Positions 53,787 through 62,108 of a stretch of 64,000 nucleotides of DNA are shown one piece after another. The notes under the pieces were generated by a model that saw only the letters and a program-made list of their open reading frames with translations, ran no database searches and had not been told where the DNA came from. The stretch comes from Chryseosolibacter sp964493505. GTDB taxonomy: Bacteria > Bacteroidota > Bacteroidia > Cytophagales > Cyclobacteriaceae. Within the stretch, counting starts at the first letter, position 1, and every line of letters begins with the position of its first letter. The stretch spans positions 62,001 through 126,000 of the forward strand of contig CAZBNP010000010.1 in the NCBI GenBank assembly GCA_964493505.1. The letters run 5' to 3'. Position numbers and translations under genes: made by a program.

Positions 53787-56747
53787 TTATTTAATATTCA
53801 TGCTTTCCGGAGGTCCCAGATAACTCGATCGCAATCCCCCCGCATCGATCACAAACTTTTGAAAAACCACTCCTTCGTCAATCATCCATATTTTCAGGGT
53901 ATGCTTACCGGGTTTAACCGCCTTGTGCGTTGACTGTTTTTTTCTGATTCGGTCCGTCACCGAGTCATTCCACCAATCCGGGTACTCCCAATCGGGTATG
54001 GTGTCTCCTTCATGAATATTGATTACCTGCGGCTCTTCGCCGTCAATAGCGACTGCATACTTAAGACCTTCATTTTTCTTATAGTTCAAAGTAGGTGAAA
54101 GGTAGGCTTCGACTTTCAAGTCTTGCTCATCGAAGATCGTAAAATCATATTCCAGACGCGGCGATTGCGTGTTGGGGATCCGCGGGTTATTCCCTGCAGA
54201 CTCCGCAGTTATGGAAGAATGGGTACGGCCCATATTCGGAATTACTGTCCATCTGATCTTCCTGGCATCGAACTTCCTGCTGAAATTGGCTGCCTCTACA
54301 GACACAACGCCGTTGTTCTCAACGAACCCCGATACCATTGGGAGATTATTGCGTATGGGCACTTTGACAGTGAATTCCTGTCCTGCGCCTGAGATCACGA
54401 TTTCACCGGATTGCTGACCTTTCGGTGCCGTAGTCCAGTCGATGCTCACCCATATTTTTTCGTCATACTGAATCGTGCCCGATTTAGAAGATAGTTTTAT
54501 CCATTCGCTTTCCGATACGAGGCTGTAAGTCAACTTTTCAGTGCCCCGGTTGAAAATATCAATATAGTAGTGCTGATCGTTGACCGGATCGAATGGAGGA
54601 AAACTTTGTCCGTACAGCCCACCGCGATTCCATGGTGAGCGGCCCACTCCGTGTTCCAATACATAGCCAAGTCCGGCAGAAGCCGGCACCTGGATATAGG
54701 ATACTTCCGGCATTTTATTGACCGGCGGGTTCTCCCAGCTTGTGTATCCAATGTGAGTCTGGTCCATCATGTGATTCCACTTTCCGCCTGACAACTCATG
54801 AAAGTCGTGCGCGAGCTCAGCATCTCTGAAGAACTTATCTTTGACGCTGTCAGCGTACTGATTCGACGACGCCCGGCTTTGAAGAGCAAACAGGCTGTTC
54901 TTACCCGCGGCAACGTACATTTCATTGAGGTTCATACTTACCTCGATGGGGAACCGCACCAATTGATAGTATGCCGATCGGTAGGCTTCGGGTAGCTTTT
55001 CGCCGATGCTGTTACTCTCGTCAAGCAGTTGCCGATATGCTTTTATGATTTCATCCGCTTCCCGGTAATTTTCAATGCTATAAGTTTCAGGTGTCAGCAT
55101 TTCAGGTGTTCGGCGAGCGCTGTACCGGGTATAGCGGGCGATGATCCCGGCAATTTCACGGGCATGTGTGGCGCCGAATTGCTGTCCAGCCCAGTGCTCA
55201 TAATAGTCTGGCAGATCCGCGGCGCGGATATCAGTGTTCCATGCGAAATCGAGAAAGAAGCTGATGGGGAACTCCATCGGCTTGATATCGCCTACGTTAA
55301 CGATCCAGAGGTCCCGGACACCCGCCTGATAAGCCAGGTTCATTTGCTCCCAAACGCGTTCGATCTGGGTGACATTGATCCATCGATAGGAAACAGGTCC
55401 GCCAACAAAATCAAAGTGATAGTACATTCCGTATCCTCCTTTGCGGTCACGGTCTTCTTCTTTTGGCAGGATGCGAATGTTGCCCCAGTTGTCGTCACAG
55501 AACAATACAAGTATATCATCATCGACCCTAAGTCCTTTGTCGTAATAGTCCTGCACTTCCTTGTAAATAGCCCAGACCTGCGGCGTTTCTTCCGCGGGCT
55601 TTCGGGTTACGTCTGCGATGATCCCGCGCTGGTCGGCAATGATCGTTTTCATGACTTCGACTGCGGTTTCCTCGCTCATGGCTTCATCACCATCTCCCCG
55701 CATGCCCACGGTAACGAGGCTTTCGTGGCCGTCCATACGTTCGATGCCGCCACGCCAGAATTCCCGTAGGTTCTCCTTGTTCGTTTCGTAGTTCCATGCG
55801 CCACCGTTGTAGCGACTCCATTCTTCATGGTAGCGCATCATGGGTTCGTGGTGAGTTGTCGCTATTACGATTCCGTATTCGTCGGCAACCTGCGGATTCA
55901 TCGGGTCGTCGGTGGCAAAGACACGAGGGCGCCACATCGCAGGCCAGAGACAATTTCCTTTGTTGCGCAATATCAGTTCAAAGACCTTTTCATAGAACAG
56001 ATGGTTGAATTCGCCGAATTTTTCTGTCACCCATCCTGTCAATGCCGGGGCCTCGTCATTGATAAATATCCCACGATACTTCACCTTCGGTTCTCCCAGG
56101 GTATGTGTTCCCGGCTTTACAAAGATATTTGTACGAGCCTTTACCGGCACGTCGGCCCACCAATACCACGGAGAGACGCCCATTTGCTGTGACACCTCAA
56201 ACATTCCGAACAACGTTCCTCTCTTGTCACTGCCGGCTATCACGAGCGCATTATCCACGCCCGCAAAAGGACTCTTAACAGGAGTGATCAGGAATTGTTC
56301 CCACTTGCCTTCAAGTGCGGAAACGTCGACCTTGCCCTGCTTTACCAGGCGATCAATCAGCTTGCTCTTTCCAACAGTGCCGACAATAATCAGGTTTTTC
56401 GATTCAGGCTGGTCGCTGATAACAAGTTGCACCTCCTGTCCCGACACGTAGCCGAGGTCTTTTTGAAACAGACCCGCGACTTTCAGAACGCCCGGATAAT
56501 CCGAGTCGCTCACCGAGATTGCGGCGGGCACTCCGTTCTCAACAAGCGCGAATTCTCCCAGACCACTTTTCATTGTCAAAAACGAAGACTCAGGAAACGG
56601 ATCATCGGTGGGCATAATGAGAACAGTCTCAAAATCTCCGCGATCGCGATGTCGGTCCCCGGCAGGCTCGTGACATGATGTAATAACTAAGAGTAACGGC
56701 AAGAGGAGTAAACGCCAATCAGAAATATGAAACTTCGATATCACCAT
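53787..56747 (-). CDS. GH115 alpha-glucuronidase
   Basis: A 986-residue protein with an N-terminal lipoprotein-like signal (LLLVITSC, Cys24). The whole body matches the GH115 layout: an N-terminal domain (about 40-190); a barrel starting GEPKVKYRGIFINDEAPALTG, with GNCLWPAMWRPRVFATDDP, IATTHHEPMMRYHEEW, VTVGMRGDGDEAMSEE, DLWIVNVGDIKPMEFPISFF; a helical region; and a C-terminal beta-domain. The family releases 4-O-methyl-glucuronic acid from glucuronoxylan or arabinogalactan. It follows susD after two hairpins. Family call is secure; the polymer is not. Confidence 0.93.
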   Translation of the reverse strand: MVISKFHISDWRLLLLPLLLVITSCHEPAGDRHRDRGDFETVLIMPTDDPFPESSFLTMKSGLGEFALVENGVPAAISVSDSDYPGVLKVAGLFQKDLGYVSGQEVQLVISDQPESKNLIIVGTVGKSKLIDRLVKQGKVDVSALEGKWEQFLITPVKSPFAGVDNALVIAGSDKRGTLFGMFEVSQQMGVSPWYWWADVPVKARTNIFVKPGTHTLGEPKVKYRGIFINDEAPALTGWVTEKFGEFNHLFYEKVFELILRNKGNCLWPAMWRPRVFATDDPMNPQVADEYGIVIATTHHEPMMRYHEEWSRYNGGAWNYETNKENLREFWRGGIERMDGHESLVTVGMRGDGDEAMSEETAVEVMKTIIADQRGIIADVTRKPAEETPQVWAIYKEVQDYYDKGLRVDDDILVLFCDDNWGNIRILPKEEDRDRKGGYGMYYHFDFVGGPVSYRWINVTQIERVWEQMNLAYQAGVRDLWIVNVGDIKPMEFPISFFLDFAWNTDIRAADLPDYYEHWAGQQFGATHAREIAGIIARYTRYSARRTPEMLTPETYSIENYREADEIIKAYRQLLDESNSIGEKLPEAYRSAYYQLVRFPIEVSMNLNEMYVAAGKNSLFALQSRASSNQYADSVKDKFFRDAELAHDFHELSGGKWNHMMDQTHIGYTSWENPPVNKMPEVSYIQVPASAGLGYVLEHGVGRSPWNRGGLYGQSFPPFDPVNDQHYYIDIFNRGTEKLTYSLVSESEWIKLSSKSGTIQYDEKIWVSIDWTTAPKGQQSGEIVISGAGQEFTVKVPIRNNLPMVSGFVENNGVVSVEAANFSRKFDARKIRWTVIPNMGRTHSSITAESAGNNPRIPNTQSPRLEYDFTIFDEQDLKVEAYLSPTLNYKKNEGLKYAVAIDGEEPQVINIHEGDTIPDWEYPDWWNDSVTDRIRKKQSTHKAVKPGKHTLKIWMIDEGVVFQKFVIDAGGLRSSYLGPPESMNIK

Positions 56748-56770
56748 TCTATCTGTTGAGTAATGAGAAA

Positions 56771-56800
56771 GAAGGGTCGCTTTCTGATGAGCGACCCTTC
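56771..56800 (-). terminator. Perfect 11-bp hairpin between susD and GH115
   Basis: Bases 56771-56781 (gaagggtcgct) pair exactly with 56790-56800 (agcgacccttc) across an 8-nt loop. On the minus strand the stem is followed by TTTCTC, so it resembles a weak intrinsic terminator within the operon that would reduce readthrough into GH115. Confidence 0.65.
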
Positions 56801-56807
56801 ATTTAGT

Positions 56808-56826
56808 CCGGCGACTGGCGCGCCGG
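56808..56826 (-). terminator. Second hairpin directly upstream of the 11-bp hairpin
   Basis: Bases 56808-56813 (ccggcg) pair with 56821-56826 (cgccgg) around a 7-nt loop, 15 nt after the susD stop. Together with the next hairpin it gives tandem structure between susD and GH115. Confidence 0.4.
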
Positions 56827-56840
56827 GAAAAGTCCGCACG

Positions 56841-58823
56841 TTAGTCTGTAACAGAGTAACCGGGATTTTGATACAATGCTTTTTCGGCCTGGTCCACTTC
56901 CAGCGCATCAAGCTGTCCTTGCGGAACGGGTCTCAAGTAGTGATATGGCTGGATACTACGCGATACCGTCTGCGGCGTGTGATCTCCGAAATTTGGTCCG
57001 CATATCTCGTAGGTATCCGCAAGCTCATTCCATTTTTGCGTCCGCACGAGATCGAGCCAACGGTAGCCTTCACCGAAATACTCACGCGAGCGTTCCGCCA
57101 AAATATAGTTGATATCAATGGTCAAAGGTGTTGCCGCTACCATCGCCGCACTGTTGTCTTCAACTCTTTCAGCGTTGTTTCCATTGTCGAATGTCCACTT
57201 ACCCGCGCGAGCCCGAATGACGTTAATGAGATCGTATGCAGTTTTACCGCCTACCGTAGCGGCACCCTTCACAGCGGCCTCTGCTGCCACAAAGTATAAC
57301 TCCGAGAATCGCGCGATTTTGAACGGCCGGCTGCTGTTCGCATTTGGCTCGCCCAGTCCGGAGCCATTGTCCGTACGATAAACACCCATCTTCCAAAGGC
57401 CAGGGTACACCCTTCGGCCAACCGCACGCGGCGTGACGACAAAGTCAGCTCTGCCAGCCAGTTCACCGGCGCCAACGCCGGGCGTATGTCTGTCTGTGAA
57501 ATTTCCACCAGAAGGATACGAGATATTGGCGGCCTCTGATTCATCGTCGAGGAAGCTCAGTATCGGATCCCCTGGAGCAACCGGCATGTTGTTAGCGTTG
57601 TAGAGAACGGGGCTGGTATCTCCGCCTTTGGGCCAATTGCCCCGGTACACCGTTGTAAACGTACCATCGTATCGCGAGTCCAGGGTTTTGTCAGCAAAGG
57701 TACTCTCAAGCGCTCCTATGGTAGGGCTCATGCGTGTCCAGGGGCGACCCAACGCTTGAGCAGCTTCGCGCTGAACCGAGCTGACACCGGTAGTGCCGTT
57801 AGGATTTGCGGCGCTTCTGATCTCCGTATAGTTCCAGGTTACCATCCAAACGGCAGAGTTCCCACTCAGATCCGTTCCGGCAAAACAGTTCAGACAGGTA
57901 CCGTTGTAGAATTCACTCTCCTGCGTGTGATCAGCGTACAACAGCATTTCTTTGTTGCGGTCGTTGCCGCCTACGTGCAAGTCATAATAAGTGTCCTCAA
58001 GTCCAAACGGCCCCGGGTCGTCAATGGCTTGTGTGGCGACATCGTATGCCTGCTGAAAATAATACTGAGCGTTGTGACCGTCGGGGTCAACACGATCCGC
58101 TGCCGGATAGGTGGGAATATTATTTGGGTTCTCCAGCCACCACGCGTAGGTCAGGTAGGCCTTGGCCAGGTAAAGTCGCGCAAGTGTTTTGGAGGCGCCA
58201 CCGGTCACGCGACCTGCGGCAGGCAAATCGTTCACGGCTGCAAGCAGATCGGGGAATATTGCTTTAGTGTACACCTCAGGAACGGTATTGCGCACAGACG
58301 TTGTGGCGGGCGTAGTATTAAACGCCAGTTCCCCCGAGCCAAGATCTAATGGTACACCGCCAAATGTTCGCACCAGGAGAAAGTAGTCAAACGCGCGGAA
58401 GAACCTGGCCTCGGCAATCAGGGCGGCAGAAATAGTACCGACTTCAGTAGCATTCTCAATAATTCCGCTTGCCGTGTTGATGTTGCTAAAGGCAACTCCC
58501 CAAATCACATCGGAGCGGCTACTAGTCGGTGTAATCTCACCTTCGCCACTGATATCCATTACCTTGAAGTTCGCATCCGCGCTCTGCCCCCACGTGTATT
58601 CATCCGTACCGGTTTCCAGTGTATTATAATAATAAGGCTGGCCATATATGTAGCGCAGGTGAGCGTACATCGAGGTCAGCCCGCCAAAGACACCCTTCTC
58701 GGTTTTGAAGAATCCGGGTTCGTAAATACTGCGTGGCTGCTCGTCCAGGATACTGGAGCACGCTACCAGCAACAACGTCATCACGACGGTTGTTGTGAAA
58801 GATTTTATGTTCATTTTTTTCAT
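56841..58823 (-). CDS. SusD/RagB-family outer-membrane nutrient-binding lipoprotein
   Basis: A 660-residue protein with lipobox LLLVAC followed by SSILDEQP (Cys22). Typical features are AEARFFRAFDYFLLVRTFGG, the long insert with TGGASKTLARLYLAKAYL and, near the end, LAERSREYFGEGYRWLDLVR. It is the partner of the SusC gene 10 bp upstream and binds glycan of the GH115 locus at the surface. Confidence 0.92.
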   Translation of the reverse strand: MKKMNIKSFTTTVVMTLLLVACSSILDEQPRSIYEPGFFKTEKGVFGGLTSMYAHLRYIYGQPYYYNTLETGTDEYTWGQSADANFKVMDISGEGEITPTSSRSDVIWGVAFSNINTASGIIENATEVGTISAALIAEARFFRAFDYFLLVRTFGGVPLDLGSGELAFNTTPATTSVRNTVPEVYTKAIFPDLLAAVNDLPAAGRVTGGASKTLARLYLAKAYLTYAWWLENPNNIPTYPAADRVDPDGHNAQYYFQQAYDVATQAIDDPGPFGLEDTYYDLHVGGNDRNKEMLLYADHTQESEFYNGTCLNCFAGTDLSGNSAVWMVTWNYTEIRSAANPNGTTGVSSVQREAAQALGRPWTRMSPTIGALESTFADKTLDSRYDGTFTTVYRGNWPKGGDTSPVLYNANNMPVAPGDPILSFLDDESEAANISYPSGGNFTDRHTPGVGAGELAGRADFVVTPRAVGRRVYPGLWKMGVYRTDNGSGLGEPNANSSRPFKIARFSELYFVAAEAAVKGAATVGGKTAYDLINVIRARAGKWTFDNGNNAERVEDNSAAMVAATPLTIDINYILAERSREYFGEGYRWLDLVRTQKWNELADTYEICGPNFGDHTPQTVSRSIQPYHYLRPVPQGQLDALEVDQAEKALYQNPGYSVTD

Positions 58824-58833
58824 AACGTCTCGT

Positions 58834-61800
58834 CTAGAATGTCAGGTTAAGACCAATCAGATAGTTGCGGGTGGAGGGCGTGTTCGTGCCTATCGTCAGA
58901 ACGCGCTTCAGGGCCTCATCCATGTTGACTGCCGCGTTCTCGTTGCCAAAAGAGTTTGTTTCAGGATCCATACCTGATTCTTTATGGTAGGGCGAGAACA
59001 TGACAAAAGGATTTTGCGCGGTAACGTATACCCGAAGGTTGATGTCCGATTGCCTGAGTTGGTTGAAGTTATACCCTAATGTGATTGTCCGCACCTTGAG
59101 ATACGAGGCATCGAAGTAGCCCAGGGTACTGGCATACTTCAGGTTATCACCACTTCTTATACTTTCGGGATTAGGGTATCGGGTATCGGTGTTGTCGGGT
59201 GTCCAGTAGTCGACCTTTACGTTGCCATTGCGACCATTCAGCAAGTTGAGATAGCCACCTGATCCGTAGAGTGTGCTATTGAGAATGCCCCCGCGTTTAA
59301 ACACGCCCACGGCGCTTAGCTCAAATCCTTTATAGGCCACACGTGTACTGAAGCCGCCCTGAAAATCCGGCAGCATACTCATGATCTGGCGATCGGGCGC
59401 GTCAATCGCCCGCGTGGGCGTACCGTCCGGATTGAAGTCGCCCGTATACTTAACCTTGATCATACCCAATGTATTGGTTCCCGGTTCAAGGATTGCCCTG
59501 TTGGGGTCTTCTTCCTGCCAGAGTCCGATCCTTTCATAATCGAAGATCACATCTATGGGATGACCCACAAACCACCAGTTCGCCTCATTCCGATCGAGGC
59601 CGGACGCAAGCGACACCAACTCGTTCCGGTTGGCGTACAGGTTAACGCCGGCTTCCCAGGTCCATCCGTTGACGTCATCGAGTATGACGCCATTGAGCGC
59701 CAACTCAATCCCCTTGTTTTCAGTTCGCCCGACATTTTCCGTCACAGCATCTACTCCCGACGTCGCGGGAAGTCTCTTCCTGAGCAGGAGGTCTTCCGTC
59801 TTTGTTACGTAATATTCAACGGTACCCGATAGCCTGTGATTAAGAACCGCGAAGTCCAGGCCGATGTTAGTCGTCTTGGAAAACTCCCATCCCAGGTGTG
59901 GACTGGGCAGCTCGGTGACAAGATATCCGGTCGAAAATTCACTTCCGAAGTTATACGGCCGGGTATCGAGAAGTCCGAGCGTTTTATAGGGGGAAACAGC
60001 CTGGTTGGATGTTTGCCCATAGCCCACACGCAACTTCATCATATTTATAGGGGCGATCCCCCGCATAAATTCTTCCTGCGCGAGGTTCCATCCGACCGAT
60101 ATGGCGGGATAAGTATGCCACTTATGTCCTTCCGCCAGTCTTGAAGATCCATCGGAACGCAACGTCGCCGTCAACATGTAGCGGTCATCGAACGAGTACA
60201 TGACGCGGCCCATCCATGACATCAGCCCCCATACCTCGTATTCCTGTTCGCCGGGATCGACCGTGATTTCGCCTGACGCCTGCCCCAGGTTATAAAACTG
60301 GAAGTGGTCAGCGGGAATATCCCTTGCTACTATGCGCGACCGGGTGTATTTGTTTTGCTCAGCCGAATAAAGGGCAACTACATTGATGTTGTGCCTGTTG
60401 GCAAACGTGCGGTCATACGTCAGCATGTTCTCGAGCAACCAGTGGTTGGTATGAGAATTACTGACGGAAGCCGACGATTCCGTGGTTGGGTTCGTGCTCA
60501 TGATGCCCGCGCCCGTATAGGCACCCCCGTTGTTCTGGCGGTAGTCCAGCCCCAGGTTGGTGCGATACTTCAGGCCCTCAACCCAGGGAATGCTTACTTC
60601 TCCGTACATTGAATTGTAAGTTGCAAACCCCCTCGTTTCGCTCAGCCACTGATCCTGCAGATTCTCGACGATGTCCCGCGAGTAAACCCAGGGTTCGTCG
60701 ATCGTCGTCCGCACCGTCCGCTTCCATGAGCCATCCTCGTTAAACGGGTTGGCCACGGGTGTCATCCTCAGGAGATTTCCAACGTTCACCTGAGTACCCT
60801 CGGTAAGGTCAAATTTATTGTTTGTCGTAAAGCCGAAACGGAAGTGCTTGCCGATTTCCTGATCAACCGCACCGCGCAGGGAATATCGGCTGTACTGCTG
60901 CGTGGGTATTACGGCCTGGTCGAGGAAATATCCTGCGCCGAAGTTATAACTGCCGCGTTCGGTTCCTCCTGAAACGCCGACATTGTGGCTTGTAATAGTC
61001 GACGTTCTGTACAACAGGTCCTGCCAATCCGTGTTCACATCCTCCGCTTCGTCGAGCCCGTAAGAAGTATAGGGTACATTAAGCTCGCGGAGTTGAACCA
61101 TATCAGATCCGCTCATGAGGGGATACTTTCCGAAGACTTTCTTCCGGCCATAGAAGCCGTCATAAGTAACCCGTGGCTTCTGTCCGTTCTTCCCGCGGTT
61201 GGTCGTCACCAGGATGACCCCATTGGCACCGCGCGACCCGTAGATCGCAGTGGCGGAAGCATCCTTGAGGATGTCGATGCTCTTGATATCGTTGGGGTTG
61301 ATGTCTGCGATGGATCCGACAAAAGGAATTCCATCCAGCACCACCAGTGGATCATTACTGGCGGTCAGCGAGCGCGAACCGCGGATACGGATCTGCATCA
61401 CGGCACCCGGTTGCGATGAAGTCTGGGTGAATTCCACGCCCGGAAGGCGTCCCTGCAAAGCCTGTGTGATGTTTGCCGAAGGTACTTCGCGCATCACATC
61501 TCCCTGTATGGAAGCAACGGAACCTGTCACAGCTTCTTGCCGTTGGGTGCCATAACCGACCACGACAATCTCCGAGAGGGACGCAAGACTGGGTTCAAGA
61601 CTTATGTCGACGATGGATCGTCCGGCGATATCCACTTCAGCGGTCTCGTATCCGATGAACGAGAAAACAAGAATGGTATTGCCCGTCGGCACGTCGATCG
61701 CAAATTCTCCACCTGCGTCGGTTGTCGTACCGGTAGTAGATCCTTTCACCAATACGTTGGTTCCGGGGAGGGGGCTACCGTTCTCGTCGGTAACCTTGCC

Positions 61801-61926
61801 TTTTACGGCAACTTGTGCCTGAGTGATGTGTGCCGACAGTAACAAAAGCGTCAGCACGAGCGCAAACTGGAAGTGCACCTGGTACCTCCAGTTAGCAAGA
61901 ACTGAAAATCGTAGAAGTCGTCTCAT
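58834..61926 (-). CDS. SusC/RagA-type TonB-dependent transporter
   Basis: The ATG at 61924-61926 gives 1030 residues with a signal peptide (to ITQAQ). It has the carboxypeptidase-regulatory-like domain (VKGKVTDENGSPLPGTNVLV, about 40-115), the plug (EIVVVGYGTQRQEAVTGSVA, DILKDASATAIYGSRGANGV) and a barrel ending in NYLIGLNLTF. It is the first structural gene downstream of the regulator and imports the oligosaccharides released by surface enzymes. Confidence 0.94.
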   Translation of the reverse strand: MRRLLRFSVLANWRYQVHFQFALVLTLLLLSAHITQAQVAVKGKVTDENGSPLPGTNVLVKGSTTGTTTDAGGEFAIDVPTGNTILVFSFIGYETAEVDIAGRSIVDISLEPSLASLSEIVVVGYGTQRQEAVTGSVASIQGDVMREVPSANITQALQGRLPGVEFTQTSSQPGAVMQIRIRGSRSLTASNDPLVVLDGIPFVGSIADINPNDIKSIDILKDASATAIYGSRGANGVILVTTNRGKNGQKPRVTYDGFYGRKKVFGKYPLMSGSDMVQLRELNVPYTSYGLDEAEDVNTDWQDLLYRTSTITSHNVGVSGGTERGSYNFGAGYFLDQAVIPTQQYSRYSLRGAVDQEIGKHFRFGFTTNNKFDLTEGTQVNVGNLLRMTPVANPFNEDGSWKRTVRTTIDEPWVYSRDIVENLQDQWLSETRGFATYNSMYGEVSIPWVEGLKYRTNLGLDYRQNNGGAYTGAGIMSTNPTTESSASVSNSHTNHWLLENMLTYDRTFANRHNINVVALYSAEQNKYTRSRIVARDIPADHFQFYNLGQASGEITVDPGEQEYEVWGLMSWMGRVMYSFDDRYMLTATLRSDGSSRLAEGHKWHTYPAISVGWNLAQEEFMRGIAPINMMKLRVGYGQTSNQAVSPYKTLGLLDTRPYNFGSEFSTGYLVTELPSPHLGWEFSKTTNIGLDFAVLNHRLSGTVEYYVTKTEDLLLRKRLPATSGVDAVTENVGRTENKGIELALNGVILDDVNGWTWEAGVNLYANRNELVSLASGLDRNEANWWFVGHPIDVIFDYERIGLWQEEDPNRAILEPGTNTLGMIKVKYTGDFNPDGTPTRAIDAPDRQIMSMLPDFQGGFSTRVAYKGFELSAVGVFKRGGILNSTLYGSGGYLNLLNGRNGNVKVDYWTPDNTDTRYPNPESIRSGDNLKYASTLGYFDASYLKVRTITLGYNFNQLRQSDINLRVYVTAQNPFVMFSPYHKESGMDPETNSFGNENAAVNMDEALKRVLTIGTNTPSTRNYLIGLNLTF

Positions 61927-62058
61927 AGATTTTGGTTTAGTGTTTCTCTGCTCGCCGCGGCAAAACCGAAAGCGATGCAAACGATTTCGTTAAGGTGGGA
62001 GATGTTGCCGAAAAAGGCGTTTCACTAAATGAACATTCACTATCAATTTTGAAACAAT

Positions 62059-62092
62059 GGCCGAATTTGGCCGGAAAAGGGGATTTTGGCCG
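62059..62092 (-). promoter_or_regulatory. Three phased CGGCC repeats upstream of the GH115-locus susC
   Basis: On the minus strand the pentamer CGGCC occurs at 62088-62092, 62069-62073 and 62059-62063, spaced 19 and 10 bp, so the repeats lie close to one helical face. They are 133-166 nt upstream of the susC start and downstream of the hybrid regulator, a natural place for its AraC-type operator. Confidence 0.4.
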
Positions 62093-62108
62093 ATCCAGGG
62101 AGTCCGGA

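Noticed and set aside
55029..55769. 246-codon plus-strand open frame
   Set aside because: It lies wholly within the GH115 gene on the opposite strand, which has strong family motifs, so it is a shadow frame.
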